This document shows, in pieces, positions 1 through 7,875 of a stretch of 36,024 bases of DNA (its first letter is position 1; each line of letters opens with the position of its first letter). The DNA lies in the NCBI GenBank assembly GCA_900553015.1, contig USBY01000014.1, positions 1 through 36,024 of the forward strand, in the 5' to 3' direction. The notes under the pieces were generated by a model. The model did no database searches, was not told where the DNA came from, and saw nothing but the letters and a program-made list of their open reading frames with translations. This DNA is from an uncultured Clostridium sp. GTDB lineage: Bacteria; Bacillota; Clostridia; TANB77; CAG-508. Made by a program: the position numbers and the translations under genes.

Positions 1-351
1 TGTACTTGCTTGATATCTTAATTCGCCAAGTTTAGTAACACCTGCAACCATATTAGCTATTTCTTCACCAAAATCTCTTACTAAATCTTCGTGTGTAGCA
101 TCGGTATCTTCAACAACATCATGTAATAATGCTGCACAAATTGTAGCTTCATCTAATCCAATATCTGCTAAAATATATGCTACTTGAACAGGGTGAATTA
201 TATATGGCTCTCCAGATTTTCTACATTGAGTTCCATGTTTTTCTTTTGCATAATTATATGCTTTTATTATAAGCTTTGTATCTGCCCATCTCTTTTTTTG
301 TTTTACCAAACTAATTATATCTTCTATTGATTTATTCTGTACTTCTGACAT
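1..351 (-). CDS. relA: RelA/SpoT-type (p)ppGpp synthetase/hydrolase, N-terminal part
   Basis: The gene is cut by the window edge; 117 N-terminal codons are visible. The translation carries the HD hydrolase domain of the Rel family: a YAKEKHGTQCRKSGEPYI-type segment near residues 33-50, then HPVQVA, then ALLHDVVEDTDA with the metal-binding HD pair. In the family this domain hydrolyses (p)ppGpp; the synthetase, TGS and ACT domains would lie beyond the edge. I chose the ATG at 351 rather than the in-frame ATG at 357 because a GGGGGA ribosome site sits seven bases before it. It begins 16 bases after the recJ stop, so the two are probably co-transcribed. In Bacillus an apt gene usually separates recJ and relA; here it is absent. 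Confidence 0.9.
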   Translation of the reverse strand, partial: MSEVQNKSIEDIISLVKQKKRWADTKLIIKAYNYAKEKHGTQCRKSGEPYIIHPVQVAYILADIGLDEATICAALLHDVVEDTDATHEDLVRDFGEEIANMVAGVTKLGELRYQAST

Positions 352-367
352 AAGCATTCCCCCTTAT

Positions 368-2056
368 CTAATAGCTTTTTCTAATGTCTTTCATATTTAT
401 TTGTATAGAACTAAATCCATTAAAACTATTAATCTCTAAAGTTCCAACAACATCTATTCTATCTCCAATTCTATATTCCTCTGCTAAATATCCTAGTTCA
501 AATCCTATTGCATTAATTACAAAATTTTCATCTCTTAATGTAAGTTTTAAATGTCTTCCTTCTGAAAGTGCTCTTATAGAATCTATTTTTAGATTTCTTA
601 TTAAAAATAATGGCACTTTATTTGCTTCTCCAAAAGGTTCTAGAATACTTAAACTTTTTACTAACTCCATATTAATATCTTTTAATTTTAATTCATCATC
701 AATATATATTATTGGTACTAATTCTTTAATATTTTTCTCTTTAGCAATTTGTTCAAATCTTTCTTTAAATTTCTCAAGATTCTCCTTTTTTAGAGTAAGG
801 CCAACTGCCATAGAATGTCCACCATATTTTTCTAGTAAATCTTCACATTTTGTTAGTCCTTCATACAAATCAAATCCTGGTACACTTCTTCCTGACCCTT
901 TAGCAATATCATCCTCAAAACTTAATAATATACTTGGCTTATAATATTTATCTGTTACTTTTGAAGATACAATTCCAATAACACCATGATGCCAGCCTTT
1001 TCCGCCTAAAACTATTGAATTTTTTTCATCTAAATGATTTCTATCAATTTCCTGTACAGCTTCTTCATAAATTGCTTTTTCGGTACTTTGTCTTAGTGTA
1101 TTATATTCGTTTAATTCTTTAGTAATTTTGGTTGCACTTTCTAAATCTTCTGCTAAAAATAATTTTAACGCTTCTTCCTCATGACCCATTCTTCCACAAG
1201 CATTTATTCTAGGTGCAACACCAAATGAAATCGTATTTGAATCTATTTCTTTATAGCCTGAACTTTTTATTAATTCTCGTAATCCTAAATTTCTAGTAAC
1301 TTTTATTAGCATTAACCCAAGTTTAGCTATAGTTCTATTTTCACCTTCTAGTGGAACTATATCTGATATTGTTCCAACACATACTAAATCTAAATATTTT
1401 AAATACTCTTCTGGCTTAATTTCTAATTTTATAGAAAGTGCTTGTATTAATTTAAATACAACTCCTACTCCTGCTAAAGATCTAAAAGGATATGTATTGT
1501 CTTTTCTTTTTGCATCGATTACAGCAAGTGCATTTGGAAGTTTTTCTCCTACTTCGTGATGGTCTGTAACAATTACATCCATTCCTAAGCTTACCGCATA
1601 GTCAACTTCTTCTATTGCAGAAATTCCACAGTCTACTGTAATTATTAAATCTATATTTCTTTCTTTTATTGTATCTATAGCATTTTTATTTAACCCATAT
1701 CCCTCATGTAATCTGTTTGGTATATATGTATCTACTGATATTCCCCTATCCATTAGATATTTTTTAAGAACAGTAGTACTTGTTATACCATCTACATCAT
1801 AATCGCCATATATTAGGATTTTTTCTTTATTATTAATAGCTTTTATTATTCTTTCTACTGCAACGTCCATTCCTTTGAACAAAAAAGGATCGTGAAAATC
1901 ATCTCTTGTAGGTGTTATAAATATTCTTACATCTTCATCATTTACAACATGTCTATTAACAATAATTTTTCCTATTACTTTATTTAAATTATATTTTTCA
2001 CATATTTCATCTACTAGTTTTTCATCCGAATTATAAAATTCCCATTTTTTTATCAT
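368..2056 (-). CDS. recJ: Single-stranded-DNA-specific 5'-3' exonuclease RecJ
   Basis: RecJ degrades single-stranded DNA 5' to 3' in recombination and mismatch repair. The 562-residue protein shows the DHH-superfamily motifs in order: GDYDVDG at 84-90, VDCG at 141-144, TDHHEVG at 164-170 and SDIVPL at 231-236. The DHHA1 part follows, with GSGRS at 387-391 and GGHSMAVG at 412-419, and a C-terminal OB-like region. The length fits the compact Gram-positive form. The start ATG follows a GAGGAG ribosome site. It precedes relA by 16 bases. Other DNA-repair genes in the window (recA, recX, mutS) are not adjacent. Confidence 0.95.
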   Translation of the reverse strand: MIKKWEFYNSDEKLVDEICEKYNLNKVIGKIIVNRHVVNDEDVRIFITPTRDDFHDPFLFKGMDVAVERIIKAINNKEKILIYGDYDVDGITSTTVLKKYLMDRGISVDTYIPNRLHEGYGLNKNAIDTIKERNIDLIITVDCGISAIEEVDYAVSLGMDVIVTDHHEVGEKLPNALAVIDAKRKDNTYPFRSLAGVGVVFKLIQALSIKLEIKPEEYLKYLDLVCVGTISDIVPLEGENRTIAKLGLMLIKVTRNLGLRELIKSSGYKEIDSNTISFGVAPRINACGRMGHEEEALKLFLAEDLESATKITKELNEYNTLRQSTEKAIYEEAVQEIDRNHLDEKNSIVLGGKGWHHGVIGIVSSKVTDKYYKPSILLSFEDDIAKGSGRSVPGFDLYEGLTKCEDLLEKYGGHSMAVGLTLKKENLEKFKERFEQIAKEKNIKELVPIIYIDDELKLKDINMELVKSLSILEPFGEANKVPLFLIRNLKIDSIRALSEGRHLKLTLRDENFVINAIGFELGYLAEEYRIGDRIDVVGTLEINSFNGFSSIQINMKDIRKSY

Positions 2057-2073
2057 TCACTTTCTCCTCATAT

Positions 2074-2098
2074 TATACAATTTGTACAATATTGTATA
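2074..2098. promoter_or_regulatory. Palindromic operator-like site upstream of recJ
   Basis: TATACAAT and ATTGTATA flank a 9-base centre that itself contains TTGTACAA. The site lies just upstream of the recJ ribosome site and overlaps a TATAAT-like -10 on the minus strand. It could be an operator, or simply AT-rich promoter DNA; no regulator is identified. Confidence 0.35.
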
Positions 2099-2133
2099 CC
2101 ATTTTCCGTTTTTTTAAAAGAGGTTTACAATAA

Positions 2134-2823
2134 TTATCTAATAAAATTTAATATACATCCCATTATTGTATAAATTGCTAATAAATATAATTTTGAAGAT
2201 ATTAATTTATAACATGTATATTTTATTCCTACATCATTCAATTTTTCATATTCTTCTACTATTTCATCTGTTTCTTTTACTTGATTTTCTTCTAAATATT
2301 CTTTTGCAATATATTTTGCTTTAGTCATTGCTTCTATTTCTAGGTAACTTCTTATTACATAAAAAATAATTATACAAATTAATATACTTGCACTAAATAA
2401 CGCATATTGAGTTATAACTCCTGCAATTGTTAATATCATTGTTATTAACCAAAATATATTTAACAAATTCGCAAAAATATAATTGAACCACAATATTTTT
2501 TTATTTTGAGTTGAATGAATACATTCATGGGCAATTGTTTGTACTCTTGTAAAATATTTTTTGTCTTTATTCAAAATAATTTTATCTGTTGCTATAAAGT
2601 AAAAACAATTTGTATTTTCTTGTTCTTCTATTTTAACTTTTTCATTATTTAATTTTTTTAGAATGTCTTTACATATATTTATATTATCTGGAAGTTTTTG
2701 CACTATATTATTTAATTTTTCATTATTTGCTATTTGCATTATTATTTTTTTATTACTTTCTAACATAATCTTTAAAATAACTATTGTAATTACTACTAAT
2801 ATAAAAATAATTAAACTTTCCAT
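2134..2823 (-). CDS. Membrane protein with HExxH motif, putative zinc metallopeptidase
   Basis: 229 residues. A hydrophobic N-terminal segment (about 3-20) is followed by a soluble part containing AHECIHSTQ, so HExxH lies at 99-103. Two membrane segments follow at about 117-137 and 139-158, then LEIEAMTKA (161-169), and a last hydrophobic segment at 209-227. The order HExxH, two helices, then an E-x-E-A segment recalls the YugP-like Zn_peptidase_2 family, in which a later acidic residue completes the zinc site; this assignment is by resemblance only. The gene is downstream of the ylbF-family gene, separated by a hairpin, so it may have its own promoter or be read through. The substrate is unknown. 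Confidence 0.6.
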   Translation of the reverse strand: MESLIIFILVVITIVILKIMLESNKKIIMQIANNEKLNNIVQKLPDNINICKDILKKLNNEKVKIEEQENTNCFYFIATDKIILNKDKKYFTRVQTIAHECIHSTQNKKILWFNYIFANLLNIFWLITMILTIAGVITQYALFSASILICIIIFYVIRSYLEIEAMTKAKYIAKEYLEENQVKETDEIVEEYEKLNDVGIKYTCYKLISSKLYLLAIYTIMGCILNFIR

Positions 2824-2833
2824 AAAACAAAAT

Positions 2834-2858
2834 AGGGATATATCTAAAATATATCCCT
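2834..2858 (-). terminator. Hairpin, probable terminator after the ylbF-family gene
   Basis: A perfect 10-bp stem AGGGATATAT / ATATATCCCT with a 5-base loop lies between the ylbF-family gene and the HExxH gene. The downstream tract on the minus strand (ATTTTGTTTTATG) is only moderately U-rich, so termination may be partial. Confidence 0.55.
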
Positions 2859-2870
2859 TCCCCCTTATCT

Positions 2871-3206
2871 TTATCCTATAACATCTTTTATTGCTTCGCT
2901 TATAATTTTATTTATATCTGTTACCATGACACTAAATCTCATTTCAGCTTCTAAATAATTTTTAGCAATTTCATTTTGATATAGTTCTGTATATAAATTT
3001 TGTAATTTTACACTTAATTCATTTGCATTTGACTCACCTTTTAGCATTGCTTTTTGAGCTTCTACTCTTAGTTTATCAAATTCATCAATTTTGCTTTTTA
3101 CTTCTGCATTAGATTCTATTTGTTGTTTTGAATTTTTATATGCTTTATATTCATCTGTTTGTTTTATTTCTGATGCTAATCTATTTGCTGTATCATAAAT
3201 ATTCAT
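2871..3206 (-). CDS. YlbF/YmcA (DUF964) family protein
   Basis: 111 residues, nearly all predicted helix, with the typical N-terminal layout MNIYDTANRLASEIKQ followed by EYKAYKNSKQ and a long charged helical pair. This is the YlbF/YmcA family. In Bacillus subtilis YlbF and YmcA, with YaaT, form the Y-complex that steers RNase Y and affects competence, biofilm and sporulation. An rny gene is present in this window (33012-34553), so the partner exists in the genome, although a Y-complex role here is inferred. It starts 17 bases after the GT4 gene and is probably co-transcribed with it. YlbF and YmcA are hard to separate by sequence reading, so no symbol is given. Confidence 0.8.
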   Translation of the reverse strand: MNIYDTANRLASEIKQTDEYKAYKNSKQQIESNAEVKSKIDEFDKLRVEAQKAMLKGESNANELSVKLQNLYTELYQNEIAKNYLEAEMRFSVMVTDINKIISEAIKDVIG

Positions 3207-3223
3207 TTTTTAGCCTCCTATTT

Positions 3224-4516
3224 TTAAGCATATGCATGTCTTTTCTTGAAGCTTAGTAAATTTGTAATTTCTCCTTGTGTATTCTTTGCTTTCTTTGTTT
3301 TCTTTGCTTTTTCTTGTTCTAATTCTCTTCTTTGTTTTTCTGCCATTGTTTGACATATTGCTTTTTGATATATGAAATGTGTATCTTGTGCTATTTTTGT
3401 CCAGTTATATTGTGCTTTTACCTTTGCTTTAGCTGCTCTTGAAACTTGTGCACATAAATCTGGATTATATAATAGCTCTAATATTGAATCTGCAATTGAG
3501 TTTGGATTGCCAGCATAACTCTTCATTCCGTTTTCTCTATGTTGAACTATTTCGTTTAAACCTCCAACATCTGAAACTACTACTGGTGTTCCTGATAGCA
3601 TTCCTTCTAGTGCAACTACACCAAATGGTTCATATGTACTTGGGAATACTGCTACATCTGCACATTTATACATTTTAGTTACTTGATTTAAATTTAAGTA
3701 ACCTGTAAAATACACCTTATTTTCTATTCCTAATCTTCTAACTTCATCTCTTAATTCGTCTATCATTCCGCCTTTTCCGGCTATTATTAATTTTGAATCA
3801 TGATATCCATTTAATACTTTTGGCATTGCTGCTATTAAATTTTGAATTCCTTTTTCGTAAACTAATCTACCTACATAAAGAATTATTTTTTCATTATCTG
3901 CAGCATATTGTCTTCTAAAGTCGTAATCTCTTTCTACACCATTATATAAATTTAAGTTAACACCATTTGGTACTACATTTATCTTTTCGTATGGTAAACC
4001 AAATAATCTTTGTAACTCGTTTTTCATATAATTACTATTTACTATTACTTCTGTTGCTTCATATGTTAGCATCCATTCTGTATCATTTATATATCTTTGT
4101 ACTTCATCATGTATTCCAGAATTTCTTCCTGATTCTGTTGCATGTATTGTTGCTATAATTGGTATTTTGAATGAATCTTTTAAGGTTTTTGCTGCATATG
4201 CTACTAACCAGTCATGAGCATGTATTACATCAAATGGGCCTTCTTTACTTATTAATTCTGTTGCTTTTGATATTAAGTTAAAGTTTAATTGCATAATCCA
4301 ATCTATAAAATTATTTGGATTAATCATATAGTTATTTACTCTATATACTTTAACACCATTATCATCTTCGAAATCTTCTACATTTCCTTCCTTATATGTA
4401 ACTACTGTTACCTCATGACCATCTTTTATTAATCTATGAGATAAATCGTGCACTACTCTTGAAATTCCCCCTACTACTCTTGGTGGATATTCCCATGTTA
4501 GCATTAATATTTTCAT
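3224..4516 (-). CDS. GT4-family glycosyltransferase (glycogen-synthase-like)
   Basis: 430 residues with a GT-B fold. The N-terminal acceptor domain begins MKILMLTWEYPPRVVGGI, with the GGI loop at 16-18 and HAHDW at 99-103. The C-terminal nucleotide-sugar domain has VGRLVYEKG (215-223) and the retaining E-x7-E motif in YEPFGVVALEG (E296 and E304). It ends in a Lys-rich tail. Relatives in Clostridia are often annotated as glycogen synthase or as lipid/cell-wall glycosyltransferases; the sugar donor and acceptor cannot be read from the sequence. The ATG has a GGGG ribosome site nine bases upstream. It is divergent from asnB. Confidence 0.85.
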   Translation of the reverse strand: MKILMLTWEYPPRVVGGISRVVHDLSHRLIKDGHEVTVVTYKEGNVEDFEDDNGVKVYRVNNYMINPNNFIDWIMQLNFNLISKATELISKEGPFDVIHAHDWLVAYAAKTLKDSFKIPIIATIHATESGRNSGIHDEVQRYINDTEWMLTYEATEVIVNSNYMKNELQRLFGLPYEKINVVPNGVNLNLYNGVERDYDFRRQYAADNEKIILYVGRLVYEKGIQNLIAAMPKVLNGYHDSKLIIAGKGGMIDELRDEVRRLGIENKVYFTGYLNLNQVTKMYKCADVAVFPSTYEPFGVVALEGMLSGTPVVVSDVGGLNEIVQHRENGMKSYAGNPNSIADSILELLYNPDLCAQVSRAAKAKVKAQYNWTKIAQDTHFIYQKAICQTMAEKQRRELEQEKAKKTKKAKNTQGEITNLLSFKKRHAYA

Positions 4517-4675
4517 TTACATAAGCCCCTTTCGATATACATTTTCTTTAGTAATTTTTTTCTCCGCATACTAGTTTATATTGTATATAAAATTTCGACA
4601 ATTGTAAATAACTTTTTTGTAAAATATTGAATTTTTTTGTAGTTTTTTTATAACGATTTTTTTCACTTTTTTATT

Positions 4676-4703
4676 TTGATTTTAATATAATTTACAAGAT
4701 AAT
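4676..4703 (+). promoter_or_regulatory. Sigma-A-type promoter for asnB
   Basis: TTGATT and GATAAT are separated by 16 bases, about 70 bases before the asnB ATG, in the 257-base divergent region shared with the glycosyltransferase. The ribosome site GGAGGTG is at 4762-4768. I saw no T-box structure. Confidence 0.5.
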
Positions 4704-4773
4704 ATTTTAATGTAAAAGTTCTTTATACACATAAAGTTACTTTTTATATTTATGTAAATTTGGAGGTGTTTTT

Positions 4774-6621
4774 ATGTGTGGAATTGTTGGATTTGTAAAT
4801 TATAAAAAAGATATAAAAAATCCAATTTCTATTCTTAATAAAATGAACAATACTCTTACTAATAGAGGCCCTGATGAAGAAGGAAAATATATATCTTCTC
4901 CAGTTTATTTAGCTCATAAAAGGTTAATTGTTATTGACCCTATAGGTGGAAAACAGCCTATGCGTGCTACATATGATGAAAACGAATATTCTATCGTTTA
5001 TAATGGGCAAATATACAATACTTCTGAATTACGAAATGTACTTATTGAAAATGGTTTTATTTTTAACACAACTTCTGATACAGAAGTCCTACTAAAAGCA
5101 TTTATCTTTTATGGATACGATGTTGTTAAACATTTAAACGGTATATTTGCTTTTGCAATTTGGAATAAGAATAAAGAAGAACTATTTTTGGCAAGAGATC
5201 ATTTTGGAATAAAACCTTTATTTTATACTATAAAAAATGATAATTTAATTTTCGCTTCTGAAATAAAAGCTTTGTTTGAATTTCCTGGTGTAGAAAAAGT
5301 TGTTGCCCAAAATGGTATTTGTGAACTTTTTGGAATTGGCCCTGCACATACAGCAGGTACAACTGTATTTAAAGATATATGCGAATTAAAGCCAGCTAAT
5401 TTTGCGATATTTAATAAATATGGACTATTTACTCATCAGTATTGGAAATTTAGAAGTAAACCTCATACAGATTCCTTTTGTGAGACTTGCAACAAAGTTA
5501 AATTTTTACTAGAAGATAGTATAAAAAGACAATTAGTATCTGATGTTCCACTTTGTGTATTTTTATCAGGCGGATTAGATTCTAGCATTATTACTGCATA
5601 TGCAAGTGATTACTGTAGAAAAAATGGGCTTCCACCTCTTAATACTTTTTCTGTTGATTATGTAGATAATGACAAAAACTTCGTCAAGAGTGATTTTCAA
5701 CCTAATTCTGATAATTATTATATTAATTTAATGGTAAAAAAATATAAAACAAATCATACAAATATTGTTTTAGATACACCTGATTTAGCAAAATATTTGG
5801 AAGATGCTATGATTGCAAGAGATGTTCCTGGAATGGCAGATGTTGATTCTTCTATGCTTTTGCTTTGTAAAAATGTAAAACAATATGCGACAGTTTCTTT
5901 AAGTGGTGAATGTGCTGATGAAATTTTTGGTGGATATCCTTGGTTCTTTAGAGAAGATGCATTAAATAGTAATACTTTCCCTTGGTCTATTGCTCTTTCT
6001 GAAAGACAGCATCTTTTAAATACTAATATATCTTCTAAAATTAATTTAAAAGATTATATTGATTTTAGGTATAATGAAAGTCTAGCTGATGTAGAAATTT
6101 TAGATATTGATTCTAAAGAAACTGCTGAAAAAAGAAAAATTTCACATTTAACTTTAAATTGGTTTATGCAGACTTTATTAGATAGATCTGATAGAATGGC
6201 TATGTACAGTGGTTTTGAGCTTCGTGTTCCTTTCTGTGATTATAGGTTAGCAGAATATGTTTGGAATATTCCTTGGGAAATAAAAGCATATAAAGGTCGT
6301 GAAAAAGGCTTATTAAGATATATAATGAAAGATGTATTACCTGCAGAAATTGTAGACAGAAAAAAATCTCCTTATCCTAAGACACATAATCCAACATATT
6401 TAAAAGCTGTAAAAGATAAACTTACAGAAATTATGAATGATACAAATGCTCCTATTAATAATTTATTGAATAGAGATTATATTTTAGAAATTTTGGAAAC
6501 TAATGGTTCTGCTTTTACAAGGCCTTGGTTTGGTCAATTGATGACAGGTCCACAATTAATGGCGTATTTATGTCAAGTTAACATGTGGCTGGAGAGGTAC
6601 CAACCTAAGATTGAATTATAA
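4774..6621 (+). CDS. asnB: Asparagine synthase (glutamine-hydrolysing)
   Basis: Converts aspartate, glutamine and ATP to asparagine. 615 residues, the usual AsnB length. The N-terminal glutamine amidotransferase class II domain starts MCGIVGFVN, with Cys2 as the nucleophile after Met removal; further motifs are RGPDEEG and YNGQIYN. The synthetase domain carries the PP-loop SGGLDSS at 265-271 and the conserved SGECADEIFGGYPWF segment. The C-terminus has RSDRMAMYSGFELRVPF. It is a single-gene plus-strand unit with its own promoter and a terminator ten bases after the stop, surrounded by minus-strand genes. Confidence 0.96.
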   Translation: MCGIVGFVNYKKDIKNPISILNKMNNTLTNRGPDEEGKYISSPVYLAHKRLIVIDPIGGKQPMRATYDENEYSIVYNGQIYNTSELRNVLIENGFIFNTTSDTEVLLKAFIFYGYDVVKHLNGIFAFAIWNKNKEELFLARDHFGIKPLFYTIKNDNLIFASEIKALFEFPGVEKVVAQNGICELFGIGPAHTAGTTVFKDICELKPANFAIFNKYGLFTHQYWKFRSKPHTDSFCETCNKVKFLLEDSIKRQLVSDVPLCVFLSGGLDSSIITAYASDYCRKNGLPPLNTFSVDYVDNDKNFVKSDFQPNSDNYYINLMVKKYKTNHTNIVLDTPDLAKYLEDAMIARDVPGMADVDSSMLLLCKNVKQYATVSLSGECADEIFGGYPWFFREDALNSNTFPWSIALSERQHLLNTNISSKINLKDYIDFRYNESLADVEILDIDSKETAEKRKISHLTLNWFMQTLLDRSDRMAMYSGFELRVPFCDYRLAEYVWNIPWEIKAYKGREKGLLRYIMKDVLPAEIVDRKKSPYPKTHNPTYLKAVKDKLTEIMNDTNAPINNLLNRDYILEILETNGSAFTRPWFGQLMTGPQLMAYLCQVNMWLERYQPKIEL

Positions 6622-6630
6622 TTTTTAGCT

Positions 6631-6665
6631 TGAGGTTCCAAATTGGAACCTCATGTTTTCTTTAC
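6631..6665 (+). terminator. Terminator of asnB (23-base palindrome)
   Basis: The arms TGAGGTTCCAA and TTGGAACCTCA (6631-6653) form a long perfect stem, followed by TGTTTTCTTT. It lies just after asnB. On the minus strand it lies just beyond the structured RNA, so it may stop transcription from both sides. A near-identical palindrome occurs at 8116-8138. Confidence 0.75.
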
Positions 6666-6691
6666 TTTCCCACTATCCTTATTTTTCAACC

Positions 6692-6764
6692 AAAAGAAAG
6701 AGTAGTAGATAATATTGTATCTACTACTCCTAGGTGTCGTCCGAAGACTTCCACCGCAATCCTT
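6692..6764 (-). ncRNA. Structured small RNA next to abiF, candidate RNA antitoxin
   Basis: Immediately downstream of abiF, on the same strand, lies a GC-richer compact segment in very AT-rich DNA. Read on the minus strand, a GGTG/CACC stem (about 6755-6733) encloses an internal loop and a GUC-UUCG-GAC hairpin, i.e. a canonical cUUCGg tetraloop. It is followed by a perfect 12-bp hairpin at 6700-6729 (GAGTAGTAGATA / TATCTACTACTC) and a TTTCTTTT tract, an intrinsic terminator. A perfectly spaced promoter lies upstream, predicting a start at about 6764 and an RNA of about 73 nt. No convincing reading frame fits inside. AbiF genes are reported to travel with a conserved RNA that acts as antitoxin; the match here is by context, not by alignment. 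Confidence 0.7.
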
Positions 6765-6770
6765 AAATAT

Positions 6771-6799
6771 ATTATAATATATAGTATTATTATATGCAA
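6771..6799 (-). promoter_or_regulatory. Promoter of the abiF-linked small RNA
   Basis: TTGCAT (6794-6799) and TATAAT (6771-6776) are separated by exactly 17 bases on the minus strand. They lie between the abiF stop and the structured RNA. This gives the RNA transcription independent of the abiF promoter, as expected for an antitoxin. Confidence 0.7.
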
Positions 6800-6816
6800 T
6801 ATCCAAAAAAATATTT

Positions 6817-7794
6817 TTATTTTTTTCTCAAAAAAATTATAAAATCTTTTATCTTTTGCTCATCACTAGTAAAAATAACTTGGTCGTATATTTGTCTAGA
6901 TATACAAGATTTTAAATTATTAACATATTTTAAATAATCATTAATATTTCTATATATTTCATTATTATTTTTATCTAATTTCTTTAATATATATGAAACA
7001 AGTATAATATAATCCGTTATGCCATTAAAATTTATTTTTTGTATATTAGTATCGTTTTCAATAACTTTAAGTAATGCTTTATTTGTGTTTCTTTCTTTAA
7101 ATCTTGTATCGAAAACAACATTATTATGTGCTATGGCATTTCTTAATTCTTTTATCATGAATATTATACTTTGTACTAAAATTCCGTTTGAGTCAAATGC
7201 AATATTTAATCCTATATCCTTTGAAATTTCTTTTCTTAATTGTAAATTCAATGTAGATATAAGATTCCCAAATTCACCCAAAGTTATAATCTCAAATATT
7301 GCCCATATTGGAACACTTTCATCCTTTTTCAAATAATGTGAAACTATATTATTATCAGTCGCATATTTGTTAGCAATTGTATTTTGAATTCTATTAAATG
7401 TATCTAGTCTTTTCTTATAAGCATTTTTATATTTAATATATTTATATGATTTATAATCAGTCATCAAATTAGCATAAATTTCACTAAAACTTTCTGTTTT
7501 TCCTTGCTGAATAATTACTTCTAAAGCATAGCTTTTTAATGCTGTTTCAATAAACATCACCTGTGGATATAATAAAGCCTTTACCTTATTATCAAATTCA
7601 ATTATCGCCATTAATTCATTGAAAGTATTAAAATTAATTTTATTATTTGGATTTTTTATATATCTATATCCTTTATATCCATGATAGTATCCAACATTTT
7701 TTAGCCTTCTTTTATCTTTTGTTCCACCTATTTGTAGCTGGTGCTCTTGTCTTAAATATTTCATTAAGCCATTTATACTTTTAATATGATTCAT
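6817..7794 (-). CDS. abiF: AbiF-like (Abi_2 family) abortive infection protein, HEPN RNase candidate
   Basis: 325 residues. The N-terminal part has the Abi_2 signature: MKYLRQEHQLQIGG, then RRLKNVGYYHGYKGYRYI (30-46), then IIEFDNKVKALLYPQVMFIETALKSY (64-89). PIWAIFEIITLGEFGNL (162-178) follows. The HEPN motif is LRNAIAHNN, R218-x4-H223, the catalytic signature of many HEPN RNases. AbiD/AbiF proteins cause abortive phage infection; AbiF has been described as a toxin held by an RNA antitoxin and as the likely ancestor of Cas13. The promoter carries a LexA-like box. The ribosome site is weak (AAGAGATGATAAG before the ATG). A small RNA lies downstream. AbiF versus AbiD is not settled; the Abi_2 family call is firm. 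Confidence 0.85.
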   Translation of the reverse strand: MNHIKSINGLMKYLRQEHQLQIGGTKDKRRLKNVGYYHGYKGYRYIKNPNNKINFNTFNELMAIIEFDNKVKALLYPQVMFIETALKSYALEVIIQQGKTESFSEIYANLMTDYKSYKYIKYKNAYKKRLDTFNRIQNTIANKYATDNNIVSHYLKKDESVPIWAIFEIITLGEFGNLISTLNLQLRKEISKDIGLNIAFDSNGILVQSIIFMIKELRNAIAHNNVVFDTRFKERNTNKALLKVIENDTNIQKINFNGITDYIILVSYILKKLDKNNNEIYRNINDYLKYVNNLKSCISRQIYDQVIFTSDEQKIKDFIIFLRKK

Positions 7795-7808
7795 CTTATC
7801 ATCTCTTT

Positions 7809-7852
7809 CGAACTTTTGTTCGTATTATATCATATATTTATATCCTTATCAA
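7809..7852 (-). promoter_or_regulatory. abiF promoter with LexA/SOS-box-like operator
   Basis: TTGATA (7847-7852) and TATAAT (7824-7829) are separated by 17 bases. CGAAC-TTTT-GTTCG (7809-7822) lies two bases after the -10, covering the expected start of transcription. It is a perfect GAAC-N4-GTTC palindrome like the Gram-positive LexA box (CGAAC-N4-GTTCG). recA in this window has the same arrangement. The box could also serve another repressor. Confidence 0.7.
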
Positions 7853-7875
7853 TAACATTTTTATATTTTATATAG

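Noticed and set aside
4517..4773. Possible T-box or amino-acid riboswitch before asnB
   Set aside because: No T-box core sequence, specifier stem or antiterminator was visible; the region looks like ordinary divergent promoters.
6630..6842. Open frame of about 70 codons on the plus strand across the asnB terminator and the structured RNA
   Set aside because: It starts in the terminator, has no ribosome site, and its sequence is explained by the two hairpins and the RNA.
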